Shown piece by piece: positions 18,967 through 27,977 of a stretch of DNA of 64,000 nt. Position 1 is the stretch's first letter. Every line of letters starts with the position of its first letter. The notes beneath the pieces were generated by a model. It worked only from the letters and a program-made list of their open reading frames with translations. It searched no databases and was not told where the DNA came from. Location of the stretch: NCBI RefSeq assembly GCF_010119245.1, contig NZ_WNKG01000004.1:372001-436000 (forward strand), in the 5' to 3' direction. A program made the translations under genes and the position numbers. Source of the stretch: Cyclobacterium salsum (GTDB lineage Bacteria; Bacteroidota; Bacteroidia; Cytophagales; Cyclobacteriaceae).

Positions 18967-20736
18967 ATGAAAGGACCAAAATACGTTAGCCATTATTGTC
19001 AGTCCCTGCCATTTATATGGATAATAATTCTGCTTATTAGTTCCTGCCAACAGGGACCTAATTTGCCGGAGGCTGACCCGGATAATGGCGGCTTGTTCCT
19101 GCCAGATGGTTTCGAGGCGGTAGTCGTAGTGGACAGTATCGGAAGGGCACGTCACCTGACCGTTAATGATAATGGCGATATTTACGTAAAATTACGAGTC
19201 CCGAATGAAGCCGGTCAGGGAATTGTTGCCCTAAGGGACACCGACAGAAATGGAAAGGCCGACCTAATCGAAACCTTTGGAGATTACAATGACACGGGCA
19301 ACTATGGTACCGGTATGGAGATCCATAATGGTTACCTGTATTTCAGCACCGCCGGCGAGGTCTACCGGACCCGGCTGGATCCAGAGAAATTGGTGCCGGA
19401 GGGAGAGGTGGAGCTCATCATGAAAGATGATTATAAAAATGCAGTGCATGGTTACGAACATATCGCTAAGCCAATTGCTTTCGACAATCAGGGATACATG
19501 TACATACCCTTCGGCTCTCCCGGTGATGTCTGTCAGGAGTTTAACCGAAGGCCTGGTGCTCCCGGCTTAAATCCCTGCCCTCAATTGGAATGGCATGGAG
19601 GCCTCTGGAGGTTTGATGCGAATAAGCTAAATCAAACCCAGCAAGACGGGTACAGGTATGCAACGGGTATTCGGAGCGTGGTTGCCATGGATTGGAATGA
19701 GAAAGAAAACAGCCTGTACGTCGTGCAGCATGGAAGGGATAACCTGCACCGTTCCTGGCCGGATCTATTTTCCAGATGGGAGTCAGCCGTTCTGCCCTCT
19801 GAGGAATTTTTCAAGGTGGAAGAAGGAACCGATGGTGGCTGGCCCTATTATTACTACGACCAGATTCGGGAAAAAAAGCTATTGAACCCGGAATATGGAG
19901 GAGACAAGGAAAAAGCAACCGGTGCTGAGAATGTGGAATCGCCATTATTGGGATTTCCGGGGCATTTCGCCCCAAATGACCTATACTTTTATCAGGGAGA
20001 TCAGTTTCCGGACAGGTATAAAGATGGAGCCTTCGTCGCCTTTCACGGTAGCACCATCCGTGGGCCTTATCCCCAGGGAGGATACTTTGTAGGATTTGTA
20101 CCTTTCGAAGATGGGAAGCCATCCGGACCTTGGGAGGTCTTCGCCGATGGCTTTGCCCAACTGGACACCATCGTCAACACTGGCGATGCCGCTGCCCGAC
20201 CCATGGGAATTTCCATGGGCCCGGACGGTTCCCTGTACATCACCGAAAGTGTGCAGGGAAAAATATGGCGGGTCATGTATACCGGCGAAAAGTCTGAATT
20301 TGGGGAAGCTGCATTGGCAAAACTGGAGGAACGTAAAAATAGCAGAACGAATATCAAGAATCCGGACGAACAAAAAGACAACCTGGAAAAAGGTTTGTTG
20401 GAAACCGGTGCGCAAACTTACAATATTTATTGCGCTACCTGTCATCAGACGAATGGAAAAGGGGATGGAACGCGCTTTCCACCGCTTTCGGAGACAGAAT
20501 GGGTGACCGCTAATAGGGGGCCAAACAGGAAAAGACTGATCAGTCTCTTGCTAAACGGTCTGGAAGGACAGGTTGAGGTAAACGGAGTAGCTTACAACGG
20601 CATCATGCCCGCACATTCCTTTTTAAGCGATGCGGAGGTGGCAGGTGTGCTGACTTACATCCGGAAAAGCTTCGGTAATAACGCCTCCAGCATTTCTGCT
20701 GCCGAGGTAGCTCAGGTGCGCAAGGAGCTGAAATAA
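18967..20736 (+). CDS. Exported GSDH-type (PQQ-dependent) sugar dehydrogenase fused to cytochrome c
   Basis: This is a 589-residue lipoprotein, with a hydrophobic leader and lipobox LISSC at C27. Residues of about 40-460 form a glucose/sorbosone-dehydrogenase-type beta-propeller (repeats such as RSVVAMDWNEKENSLYVVQHG and MGISMGPDGSLYITES). The C-terminal domain is a mono-haem cytochrome c with CATCH at 489-493 and a probable Met ligand in GIMPAH. Such enzymes oxidise sugars or alcohols in the periplasm and pass electrons to the respiratory chain. It heads the first copy of the exported catabolic module and has a close paralog at 43009. PQQ use is inferred from the family. Confidence 0.88.
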   Translation: MKGPKYVSHYCQSLPFIWIIILLISSCQQGPNLPEADPDNGGLFLPDGFEAVVVVDSIGRARHLTVNDNGDIYVKLRVPNEAGQGIVALRDTDRNGKADLIETFGDYNDTGNYGTGMEIHNGYLYFSTAGEVYRTRLDPEKLVPEGEVELIMKDDYKNAVHGYEHIAKPIAFDNQGYMYIPFGSPGDVCQEFNRRPGAPGLNPCPQLEWHGGLWRFDANKLNQTQQDGYRYATGIRSVVAMDWNEKENSLYVVQHGRDNLHRSWPDLFSRWESAVLPSEEFFKVEEGTDGGWPYYYYDQIREKKLLNPEYGGDKEKATGAENVESPLLGFPGHFAPNDLYFYQGDQFPDRYKDGAFVAFHGSTIRGPYPQGGYFVGFVPFEDGKPSGPWEVFADGFAQLDTIVNTGDAAARPMGISMGPDGSLYITESVQGKIWRVMYTGEKSEFGEAALAKLEERKNSRTNIKNPDEQKDNLEKGLLETGAQTYNIYCATCHQTNGKGDGTRFPPLSETEWVTANRGPNRKRLISLLLNGLEGQVEVNGVAYNGIMPAHSFLSDAEVAGVLTYIRKSFGNNASSISAAEVAQVRKELK

Positions 20737-20775
20737 TTTGTGTACGAAAGTTCAATTAGTTAAATTCATCCGACC

Positions 20776-21525
20776 ATGCAGCTTATTTACTTCCTATTTA
20801 TATTGTTTTTCGTTGAATCCCAAAACGCTATCCCAGACAGCATGAATCCTCCCGGACCAAACCCTGCCGAATACCTTATCCAGCCCGTAAATCAGCCGCT
20901 AACCATTGATGGAAATTGGGAAAAACCCGAATGGAAAGAAGTGCCAGCGGCCAATATTACCCTGCATATGGGGGAAAAGCCTACCTTCAGCCCCCGTACC
21001 CAGGTAAAGCTTAGGTACGATAAACAAAACATTTATGGTATTTTCAAAGTCGAAGATAGATTTGTACAGGCATTAGTGCAGGAAATAAATGGCCCGGTAT
21101 CCACCGACTCCTGCGTGGAGTTTTTCTTTTCCCCGGATGTTTCCAAGCCATTGGAGTACTTTAACCTGGAGATCAATGCCGCTGGCGTGCCCTTGTTTCA
21201 CCATGTCACCTCTCCGCGCAAAGAATACGAAGTGGTCAGCTCCGAGCTGATCAAAAAAATAGAAATTGCGCATAGTCTCCCTGGAGAAGTCATTCCTGAA
21301 ATAAAAGAGTCCACCACCTGGTATATTGAATTCCGGCTACCCGTCGAACTATTAATGCAATACCGATCCATCACTCCCCCCGCACCCGGGGTAGTCTGGA
21401 AGGCCAATTTCTACAAAACAGGCAGCCGGACCAGCAATCCTCATTTTATTACCTGGAATGAAGTCGTTAACCAGCGTCCGGATTTTCATTTACCCAAGTA
21501 CTTTGGCAACCTTATCTTTCAATAA
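20776..21525 (+). CDS. CBM9-like carbohydrate-binding protein
   Basis: This is a 249-residue protein with a short hydrophobic N-terminus. The pattern LTIDGNWEKPEWKEVPAA near the start, then TQVKLRYDKQNIYGIFKVED and TDSCVEFFFSPD, is that of the family 9 carbohydrate-binding-module-like domain often annotated as cellulose/xylan-binding. It likely binds glycans outside the cytoplasm and shows no catalytic motif. It lies 39 bases after the dehydrogenase and three bases before the first amidohydrolase, and has no counterpart in the second module. Confidence 0.82.
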   Translation: MQLIYFLFILFFVESQNAIPDSMNPPGPNPAEYLIQPVNQPLTIDGNWEKPEWKEVPAANITLHMGEKPTFSPRTQVKLRYDKQNIYGIFKVEDRFVQALVQEINGPVSTDSCVEFFFSPDVSKPLEYFNLEINAAGVPLFHHVTSPRKEYEVVSSELIKKIEIAHSLPGEVIPEIKESTTWYIEFRLPVELLMQYRSITPPAPGVVWKANFYKTGSRTSNPHFITWNEVVNQRPDFHLPKYFGNLIFQ

Positions 21526-21528
21526 ACC

Positions 21529-22779
21529 ATGAAGAAAACCTGTCTATCACTTGCCATTCTATGCTGGAGCCTGCTTTCCATTCAAGCCCAGCAATACGAT
21601 ATATTGATCAAAAACGGACATGTTATCGATCCAAAAAATCAATTGGACGAGGTGATGGACATTGCCATAAAAGATCAGAAAATCGCCCGGGTAGCCAAAA
21701 ACATGGCTGCTGAGGATGCAAAAAAGACAATCAATGCACAGGGAATGATTGTGAGTCCCGGACTGATAGACATTCATGGTCATCATTTCTTCGGCACGGT
21801 CCCCCACCGGTATTTAAGCAATAGTTTTTCGGCTTTGCCTCCAGACGGGTTTACCTTCCGGGCAGGAGTAACCACGGTAGCGGACGCAGGTGGTGCGGGA
21901 TGGCGAAATTTTCGACAATTTAAAGAACAAGTGATCGACAGGTCCCGAACCCGGGTTCTTGCCTTTATCAACATCGTGGGGGATGGAATGAGTGGGGTCG
22001 TGCCGCGAGAACAAGACCAGGGAGATATGGATGCCAAAATGACGGCTATGGTAGCCCGGCAGTTTCCCGAAATAATCGGCGTTAAGATCGCCCACTACCG
22101 GGGACATGAGTGGGAACCCTATCGCAAAGCGGCAGCAGCAGGTGTCGCTGCGAATATCCCGGTAATGGTGGATTTGGGAGGTGCGGATCCTGCCCTACCG
22201 CTGGCAACGCTCTTCCTGGAGATCCTGAGGCCAGGAGATATTCTGACACATATGTATGGCAGGAATTACTCCGGGCACGGGCCAAAAGAAGCAGTTATTG
22301 ATGAGAGCGAAAAGGTAAGGGAGCACTGGTGGATGGCCCAAAAGAAGGGGTTGATTTTTGACGTAGGACATGGTGGCGGATCTTTTTACTACGATATCGC
22401 CGTTCCTGCCACGCAGCAGGGTTTTTGGCCCAATACCATTAGTACCGATCTGCACACGGGCAGTATGAATGGCGGTATGAAGGACATGTCCAATGTGATC
22501 TCCAAAATGGTAAATCTTGGCATGAGCCTCCAGGAGGCCATAGAAGCGTCCACTTGGAAACCTGCTCAGGTAATTCAGCGGGAGGACTTGGGTCACTTAT
22601 CCGTGGGAGCAGAGGCGGATCTGGCCCTCTTTACTTTGCATCAGGGAGCATTTGGATTTTTAGATTCCGCAGGGGAATCCAATACCGGCACTCAAAAATT
22701 AGAAACAGAACTTACGCTCAGGGCGGGTAGCATCGTTTGGGACCTGAACGGTCTGGGCAGCAGGCCTTGGAATGACTAA
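21529..22779 (+). CDS. Secreted amidohydrolase/deacetylase family metallohydrolase, copy 1
   Basis: This 416-residue enzyme has a signal peptide ending near SIQAQ (17-21). The metal-dependent hydrolase motifs are intact: HGH at 83-85 in GLIDIHGHHF, the likely carbamylated lysine in GVKIAHY, a histidine in DILTHMY, the DVGHGGG segment, and the aspartate in TDLHTGSMN. The closest named group is the EF_0837/AHA_3915 amidohydrolases, which cytoplasmically accompany SelA-like PLP enzymes. Here the enzyme is exported. The substrate is unknown; an N-acyl amino compound is likely. Three paralogs lie at 24634, 46252 and 47554. Confidence 0.88.
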   Translation: MKKTCLSLAILCWSLLSIQAQQYDILIKNGHVIDPKNQLDEVMDIAIKDQKIARVAKNMAAEDAKKTINAQGMIVSPGLIDIHGHHFFGTVPHRYLSNSFSALPPDGFTFRAGVTTVADAGGAGWRNFRQFKEQVIDRSRTRVLAFINIVGDGMSGVVPREQDQGDMDAKMTAMVARQFPEIIGVKIAHYRGHEWEPYRKAAAAGVAANIPVMVDLGGADPALPLATLFLEILRPGDILTHMYGRNYSGHGPKEAVIDESEKVREHWWMAQKKGLIFDVGHGGGSFYYDIAVPATQQGFWPNTISTDLHTGSMNGGMKDMSNVISKMVNLGMSLQEAIEASTWKPAQVIQREDLGHLSVGAEADLALFTLHQGAFGFLDSAGESNTGTQKLETELTLRAGSIVWDLNGLGSRPWND

Positions 22780-22820
22780 TACCGTTAGGAATAGTGAATC
22801 AAATAAACAACTAATTACTT

Positions 22821-23351
22821 ATGCAAAAACCACTACAATTTCTATTATTATGGGGACTCATGACCGTTTCATGGATGGGTTATTCACAGCAGAATCCCGA
22901 ACAGAAGTTAAAGGCCATGGGCATCACGCTAAGCGAACCGTCCCCACCTACAGCCAATTTTGTTCGGGCAGTCCGTACCGGAAACCTGGTCTTTTTGTCT
23001 GGACATGGTCCCAGCCGTGGGGATGGGACAAGCGTACAGGGAAAGCTAGGTACGGAACTTACGGTGTCGGAAGGACAGGAGGCCGCCCGGCTTACCGGGA
23101 TCGCTTTGTTAGCTACATTGAAAGCTGAAATAGGAGATTTAAATAAAGTAAAACGAATCGTTAAAGTCCTGGGAATGGTAAATGCTAGTTCGAATTTTAC
23201 CCAACAACCCAGCGTTATGAACGGATTTTCCGACTTTATGGTAGAAGTATTTGGGGAGAAAGGCAAGCATGCCCGATCTGCAGTAGGCATGGGCTCGCTT
23301 CCCAACAACATTGCGATAGAGATCGAGATGATAGTGGAAATAGAAGATTAG
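22821..23351 (+). CDS. Exported RidA family protein, copy 1
   Basis: The 176 residues include a signal peptide (to about GYSQQ). The rest is the RidA (YjgF/YER057c/UK114) trimeric fold. GNLVFLSGHGP is the central strand pair and KHARSAVGMGSLPNN contains the conserved arginine that binds the carboxylate of enamine or imine substrates. Cytoplasmic RidA hydrolyses reactive 2-aminoacrylate-type intermediates released by PLP enzymes. The exported form next to an export-tagged PLP enzyme suggests the same job in the periplasm. It is closely related to the lipoprotein RidA at 50460. Confidence 0.9.
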   Translation: MQKPLQFLLLWGLMTVSWMGYSQQNPEQKLKAMGITLSEPSPPTANFVRAVRTGNLVFLSGHGPSRGDGTSVQGKLGTELTVSEGQEAARLTGIALLATLKAEIGDLNKVKRIVKVLGMVNASSNFTQQPSVMNGFSDFMVEVFGEKGKHARSAVGMGSLPNNIAIEIEMIVEIED

Positions 23352-23409
23352 AATATTCCGTTTTGGACTCAAGCAGAATCCGTCCAAAGCGTCATTAAAC
23401 GAGAAAAAG

Positions 23410-24630
23410 ATGTTAAGCAGAAGAAAATTATTAAAAAGACTGGGAGCACTTCCATTGGTAGGAGGCATGATGGGCAGTGGAATTCCCTTATCAGGAACCC
23501 TGGCAGCCCCTACCGATGCCTTACCCAAACGAGACCTGGTACAGGAACTGGGGTTACGGAGTTTTATAAATGCAGCTGGCACCTACACCGCCATGACCGC
23601 CTCCCTGATGCCCAAAGAGGTTATGGAAGCCATTAACTACTCTTCCCGGCATTATGTAATACTCGACGAGGTACAGGACAAGGTAGGTGAGAAGATCGCT
23701 GTACTCTGCCATGCCGAAGCCGCCACGGTCACAGCGGGCTGCTGGTCTGCGATGGTTTTAGGTACGGCGGGAGTATTGACTGGCAAAGACCGGGATAAAA
23801 TCAGGCAACTTCCCAATCTGGAGGGGATGAAATCGGAAGTCATTGTACAAAAGTCTCACAATGTAGGTTACGTTCATGCCATTACGAATACAGGCGTGAA
23901 AGTAGTAGAAGTGGAAACAGCTGCAGATGTTGATCGCGCCGTAAATGACAAAACCGCAATGATGTGGTTTCTAAATTACCAGGCGCCGGATGGCAAAATA
24001 AACCATGAAGAGTGGGTGGCCCTGGGAAAAAAGCACGGGATCCCGACCATGATCGATATGGCGGCGGATGTACCCCCGGTAGAAAACCTATGGAAATACA
24101 ATGATATGGGATTCGACCTGGTGTGCGTATCGGGAGGAAAGGCCATCAAAGGGCCCCAAAGTGCCGGTATCCTTATGGGGAGAAAAGACCTGATTGAAGC
24201 TGCCCGCCTGAGTGCTCCACCCCGTGGAGGAACCATCGGAAGGGGCATGAAAGTGAATAAGGAGGAAATCCTTGGCATGTACGTGGCCCTGGACGAATAC
24301 ATCAAAAAAGACCATGAAAAGGAATGGAAAGAATGGGAAGATAAAGTGGCCTATGTAGCCGGAGAGGTCGAAAAAATTGATGGTGTGACTACCGATGTCT
24401 CGGTACCTCCTATCGCCAATCACACCCCCTATCTCAAAATTTCCTGGGATGATTCCATCCAACTTACCCGTGAACAACTGCAGGAAAAATTACGCATGGG
24501 GGATCCCTCCATAGAGGTCATTAGCGGCGGCGATCATGCCATCAGTATGACAGTCTTCATGCTCCGGCCGAAAGAAGAAAAAATTGTAGCCAAGAGAATT
24601 GCCGAAGAGTTACGCATCGCAAAAGTTTAA
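23410..24630 (+). CDS. Export-tagged SelA-like PLP-dependent enzyme, copy 1
   Basis: This is a 406-residue fold-type I PLP enzyme. The N-terminus MLSRRKLLKRLGALPLVGG is a twin-arginine-like signal, which suits a protein that must bind PLP before export. The Schiff-base lysine is K244 in SGGKAIKGPQSAG, the place of the SelA-family lysine. The closest named relatives are SelA-like proteins and DgaE-type D-glucosaminate-6-phosphate ammonia-lyases. Selenocysteine synthesis is not plausible for an exported copy. A beta-elimination or ammonia-lyase reaction is the best guess. It sits three bases before the next amidohydrolase gene. Confidence 0.85.
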   Translation: MLSRRKLLKRLGALPLVGGMMGSGIPLSGTLAAPTDALPKRDLVQELGLRSFINAAGTYTAMTASLMPKEVMEAINYSSRHYVILDEVQDKVGEKIAVLCHAEAATVTAGCWSAMVLGTAGVLTGKDRDKIRQLPNLEGMKSEVIVQKSHNVGYVHAITNTGVKVVEVETAADVDRAVNDKTAMMWFLNYQAPDGKINHEEWVALGKKHGIPTMIDMAADVPPVENLWKYNDMGFDLVCVSGGKAIKGPQSAGILMGRKDLIEAARLSAPPRGGTIGRGMKVNKEEILGMYVALDEYIKKDHEKEWKEWEDKVAYVAGEVEKIDGVTTDVSVPPIANHTPYLKISWDDSIQLTREQLQEKLRMGDPSIEVISGGDHAISMTVFMLRPKEEKIVAKRIAEELRIAKV

Positions 24631-24633
24631 ACC

Positions 24634-25887
24634 ATGAAAATCAAAAAACATAGTATGTTATTGCTGCTGATGCTATTCAGCAGCCTTGTATCGGCCCAAA
24701 CCTATGATTTATTAATCAAGGGAGGAAGATTGATCGACCCGAAAAACAACCTGAACGGTGTCATGGATATTGCCATCACGGAGGGGAAAATAGCCAAAGT
24801 GGCGGCATCCATACCTGTTGGACAGGCCAAAAAAGTAATCCCTGCCGATGGACTGCTGGTCACTCCCGGCCTGATCGACATTCATGGCCATGTTTTTCAC
24901 GGTACACAACCCAATCACTACCTTAGTGATGGATTGATTGCAGTGCCGCCGGATGGTTTTACCTTCCGATCCGGGGTTACCACCATTGTGGATTGCGGAG
25001 GGCCTGGGTGGAAAAATTTTGACACCTTTAAGAAAAATATAATAGAGCCTAGCAAAACACGTGTACTCGCTTTCATGAATATCGTTGGAGAAGGCATGCG
25101 TGGGGGTGCCTGGGAACAAAATACAGGCGATATGGATGCCAAGCTAAGCGCCATGGTGGCGCAGCAAAACCGACAGTATGTAGTCGGTTTTAAAGTGGCT
25201 CACTACAGCAGTAGGGACTGGATACCCATAGATCGGGCCGTCGAAGCCGGAAACCTGGCCGATATACCTGTGATCGTAGACTTCGGTGGTTCTACCCAAT
25301 TTGAGCCCTTGTCGATCCGGGAACTTTTCTTCGAACGATTGCGACCGGGAGACATTTACACCCATGCCTACGCGGAATTAAACGGAGCCCGGGAAACGGT
25401 GGTTAACCGGGAAACCCGGGAATTTGAGCCCTTTGTTCTGGAGGCTCAAAAGCGGGGGATTATTTTTGATGTGGGGTATGGAGGTGCCAGTTTCGAGTTC
25501 AAACAAGCTATCCCGGCGCTTGCCGCCGGTCTTTATCCAAATACCATCAGCACGGACCTTCACACGGGAAGCATGAATGCTGCCATGAAAAACATGCTAA
25601 ACGTCATGACCACCTTTATGGCCATGGGCATGGAACTCCCCCACGTAATTTCAGCAAGCACCTGGGAACCCGCACAGGTAATACAACGCACAGAGCTGGG
25701 ACACCTCTCGGAAGGAGCTATTGCCGACCTGGCAATTCTAAACATCCGAGAGGGTGACTTCGGTGTTTGGGACCGCTCCGGTCAGAAAATAGCCACTAAG
25801 CAGCGGCTGGAATGTGAAATGACGATAAAAGACGGACAGGTTATGTATGATTTCAACGGCCTTGCCGCACAGGATCTGATCCAATAG
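24634..25887 (+). CDS. Secreted amidohydrolase/deacetylase family metallohydrolase, copy 2
   Basis: The 417 residues carry a signal peptide ending near LVSAQ. The motifs are HGH in GLIDIHGHVF, the lysine in GFKVAHY, a histidine in DIYTHAY, and TDLHTGSMN. The segment that reads DVGHGGG or DVGHGGA in the other three copies reads DVGYGGA here, so one conserved histidine is tyrosine. That could change metal content or specificity. It is the last gene of the first module and is followed 24 bases later by a strong terminator. Confidence 0.88.
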   Translation: MKIKKHSMLLLLMLFSSLVSAQTYDLLIKGGRLIDPKNNLNGVMDIAITEGKIAKVAASIPVGQAKKVIPADGLLVTPGLIDIHGHVFHGTQPNHYLSDGLIAVPPDGFTFRSGVTTIVDCGGPGWKNFDTFKKNIIEPSKTRVLAFMNIVGEGMRGGAWEQNTGDMDAKLSAMVAQQNRQYVVGFKVAHYSSRDWIPIDRAVEAGNLADIPVIVDFGGSTQFEPLSIRELFFERLRPGDIYTHAYAELNGARETVVNRETREFEPFVLEAQKRGIIFDVGYGGASFEFKQAIPALAAGLYPNTISTDLHTGSMNAAMKNMLNVMTTFMAMGMELPHVISASTWEPAQVIQRTELGHLSEGAIADLAILNIREGDFGVWDRSGQKIATKQRLECEMTIKDGQVMYDFNGLAAQDLIQ

Positions 25888-25911
25888 GAAATATATCCAC
25901 CCTAAAATGAT

Positions 25912-25946
25912 AAAAAGTTTTCCCAAAATTGGGAAAACTTTTTTTT
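25912..25946 (+). terminator. Intrinsic terminator ending the first catabolic module
   Basis: AAAAAGTTTTCCC pairs perfectly with GGGAAAACTTTTT around an AAAATT loop and runs into T8. It works in either orientation, but the only gene ending here is the plus-strand amidohydrolase. Confidence 0.85.
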
Positions 25947-26043
25947 GTTCCCCGGATAGCACTTAAATACAAGATTAACTATTTTGAATTTAAAAAAATG
26001 TAATTCTATTTTTATAGATAAAAAAGTAATTTTATTTTTTGTA

Positions 26044-26070
26044 TTTGAATAAAAATTTAATTTAATTTTG
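26044..26070 (+). promoter_or_regulatory. Probable promoter of the CMD-GAF/DHp-response regulator operon
   Basis: TTTG (26044-26047) and TAATTTTG (26063-26070) resemble the -33/-7 pair of Bacteroidota, with a short spacer of 15 bases. The surrounding 100 bases are very AT-rich. The leader to the ATG at 26126 would be about 50 nt. Confidence 0.45.
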
Positions 26071-26125
26071 CGTTTGTTGATGGCTCACAAACGAGCCATT
26101 TTTAGCAACTAATTTTTATACCATT

Positions 26126-26698
26126 ATGAAAGGGAGTTTTACAATCGTTGAGTACCCGGATGCCAGCCAAGAGGTAAAGGTCATCTATGATGATACCAAA
26201 AAAACCCTGGGAATACCCTTTGTGCTGAACTGGTTTAAATGCCAGGCAGGAAATCCAGCCTTATTGAGAGGAAACTGGATGAAATTAAAAGCGACACTTT
26301 GTGAAGGAGAGGTACCCAATATTATCAAACAATTGATCATCTATACGGTATCATCCGAAAGGAAATGCAATTATTGTGCAGAGGCGCACAAACTATTTGC
26401 GGATATGCTGGGAAAATCATTGAGTTCGGATCCGGATTTTTTAATATCCGAAAATATGGATAGCGAATGGGTACCGGAGAGTTATAAAGTAGCCGTCAGA
26501 ACGGTAGCCAATGCTGCCCTATCGGATGGGCATGTGGAAAACTCCGATTTCAATGTCCTCAAGGAAGCTGGGTTTTCGGAATCAGAAATTCAGGAACTTT
26601 TTGCTCAGGCGGATTTGGTGAACATGCTAAATACCATCGCCAATATTTCAGGAATTAAGATCGATAACGAAATCGTAGAACTGAGCTACTCCTTGTAA
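26126..26698 (+). CDS. Carboxymuconolactone decarboxylase family (AhpD-like) protein
   Basis: This is a 190-residue helical cytoplasmic protein. SERKCNYCAEAHKLF holds the CxxC...H redox motif of AhpD-like peroxidases, and the flanking helices match the CMD fold. Members with this motif reduce peroxides or act as redox relays. Its stop is directly followed by the ATG of the GAF/DHp protein, with no spacer, and a response regulator follows. The three genes are one operon. That pairing suggests redox or stress input to the signalling genes, as an inference from context. Confidence 0.85.
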   Translation: MKGSFTIVEYPDASQEVKVIYDDTKKTLGIPFVLNWFKCQAGNPALLRGNWMKLKATLCEGEVPNIIKQLIIYTVSSERKCNYCAEAHKLFADMLGKSLSSDPDFLISENMDSEWVPESYKVAVRTVANAALSDGHVENSDFNVLKEAGFSESEIQELFAQADLVNMLNTIANISGIKIDNEIVELSYSL

Positions 26699-27523
26699 AT
26701 GGAAGGCACACAATCCTATCTGGGCTATAAAATCTTGTTTGAAGCGATGGTGCGGTTTTCAGCGGGAATTTCAGAAGTAAAAAGCCTGGAAAATCTACCT
26801 GGTGAAATCAGCCGTCATCTGAAATACCTGATCAACTTTCAAGACTTCCGCTTTTATTATGTCGTTCCGGAGGGAATGGACGGCATCTTAGTAGACAAAG
26901 GGGGTTACACCAGCTATGAGTTTCGCTGCCATTTAGACCCCAACTCCGTGGAGGCCGAAGTAATGGAGACCGGTATACCTACACAGGTTACCTGCTCCGA
27001 AACCGGCCATCAAATTCATTGTTGGAAATTCACTACTGGCAGGAACCAGGACAGCCTCATTCGAATTCGGTCTCAGGATACGGTTTCACTAGCGGAAAAT
27101 AGCATTCCAATAATTAAAGTAATAAATAAAATGGTCGCTGCGAGAGTGGAAAACCTCAAAATGATCGATCTGATCCACCGGCAAAACCAGAAATTAGAAA
27201 CGTTAACTGTGTCCTTGCATTCAAAAAATGAAGAGGTTAGGGAACTTAACCGCTTGCAGGAAGCCACTATTGAGGTAAAAACAGCCCGCCTGAAAAGCTC
27301 CAACAGCAAACTTAAAGCATTGATACAATTTAATTCCCATCAACTTCGCGAGCCGTTAACCCGGGTGCTGGGAATGATAGCTATTAAAGATGACATACCG
27401 CAGGGTGAATTTATTTCGGATATTCTACCCCTGATGCAGGAATCCGTCTTGGATCTGGACCTTGCCGTAAGGGAGGTAATTGAGCGGTCCGAATTGCTAA
27501 AAGAAGAAATCGAAACTACTTAA
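26699..27523 (+). CDS. GAF-like sensor with DHp domain but no ATPase domain
   Basis: The 274 residues show a GAF-like N-terminal sensor (about 1-155), a coiled coil (about 160-210), and a histidine-kinase dimerisation domain. The phosphorylatable histidine is in FNSHQLREPLTRVLGM. The protein stops about 60 residues after that histidine, at the end of the second DHp helix. No N, G1 or G2 box follows, and the stop leads straight into a response-regulator gene 11 bases later. It is therefore not a frameshifted kinase visible in another frame. It could be a phosphotransfer partner or a scaffold. Confidence 0.8.
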   Translation: MEGTQSYLGYKILFEAMVRFSAGISEVKSLENLPGEISRHLKYLINFQDFRFYYVVPEGMDGILVDKGGYTSYEFRCHLDPNSVEAEVMETGIPTQVTCSETGHQIHCWKFTTGRNQDSLIRIRSQDTVSLAENSIPIIKVINKMVAARVENLKMIDLIHRQNQKLETLTVSLHSKNEEVRELNRLQEATIEVKTARLKSSNSKLKALIQFNSHQLREPLTRVLGMIAIKDDIPQGEFISDILPLMQESVLDLDLAVREVIERSELLKEEIETT

Positions 27524-27534
27524 AAAAGAAAGAT

Positions 27535-27954
27535 ATGAAAGTTTTTTTAATTGATGACCAAAAAATCACCAACGTGCTTAATAAAAAATACCTGAATATG
27601 ATTCGCGAGGATTTGGTAATCTACGATTTTGATGATCCGGAATTGGCACTGGAAGCACTGGAAAGAGAAAAGCCCGCATTGATCTTCCTGGACTTGAATA
27701 TGCCAATCGTAAGTGGCTGGGATATCTTGAGCTTTATGCGAAACCACCATATCGAAATCCCCGTCATCATCCTGACTTCATCCAATAGCCAGCAGGACCG
27801 GGAAAAAGCCACCCTTTATCACAATGTCTTTTCTTTCCAACTAAAACCCCTAACCAAGATTGGGTTCACCGACTTGCTGGATGGTGCGCTAAAATCGGGT
27901 AATGAGGGAGAGATCGGATCGAAACTAGTACCTGATCAGAACACAGAAAAATAA
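27535..27954 (+). CDS. Single-domain response regulator
   Basis: This is a 139-residue receiver domain without an output domain. The acidic pair is in MKVFLIDDQK, the phospho-acceptor aspartate is in LIFLDLNMPIVSGW, the switch threonine/serine is in VIILTSSNS, and the lysine is in FQLKPLTK. It probably accepts phosphate from a DHp histidine in this cluster. The last 20 residues form a charged tail. It converges with the 27978 gene. Confidence 0.92.
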   Translation: MKVFLIDDQKITNVLNKKYLNMIREDLVIYDFDDPELALEALEREKPALIFLDLNMPIVSGWDILSFMRNHHIEIPVIILTSSNSQQDREKATLYHNVFSFQLKPLTKIGFTDLLDGALKSGNEGEIGSKLVPDQNTEK

Positions 27955-27977
27955 CATCCGGGGCAGTAGGCGTGGCA

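Noticed and set aside
18716-18970. 84-codon frame before the dehydrogenase-cytochrome gene
   Set aside because: No recognisable similarity. It overlaps the next start by four bases, but the composition and lack of hydrophobic or domain pattern do not support a gene.
23410-24630. True selenocysteine synthase (SelA)
   Set aside because: The twin-arginine-like leader, the pairing with amidohydrolases and the absence of selB or selC nearby do not fit a selenocysteine role.
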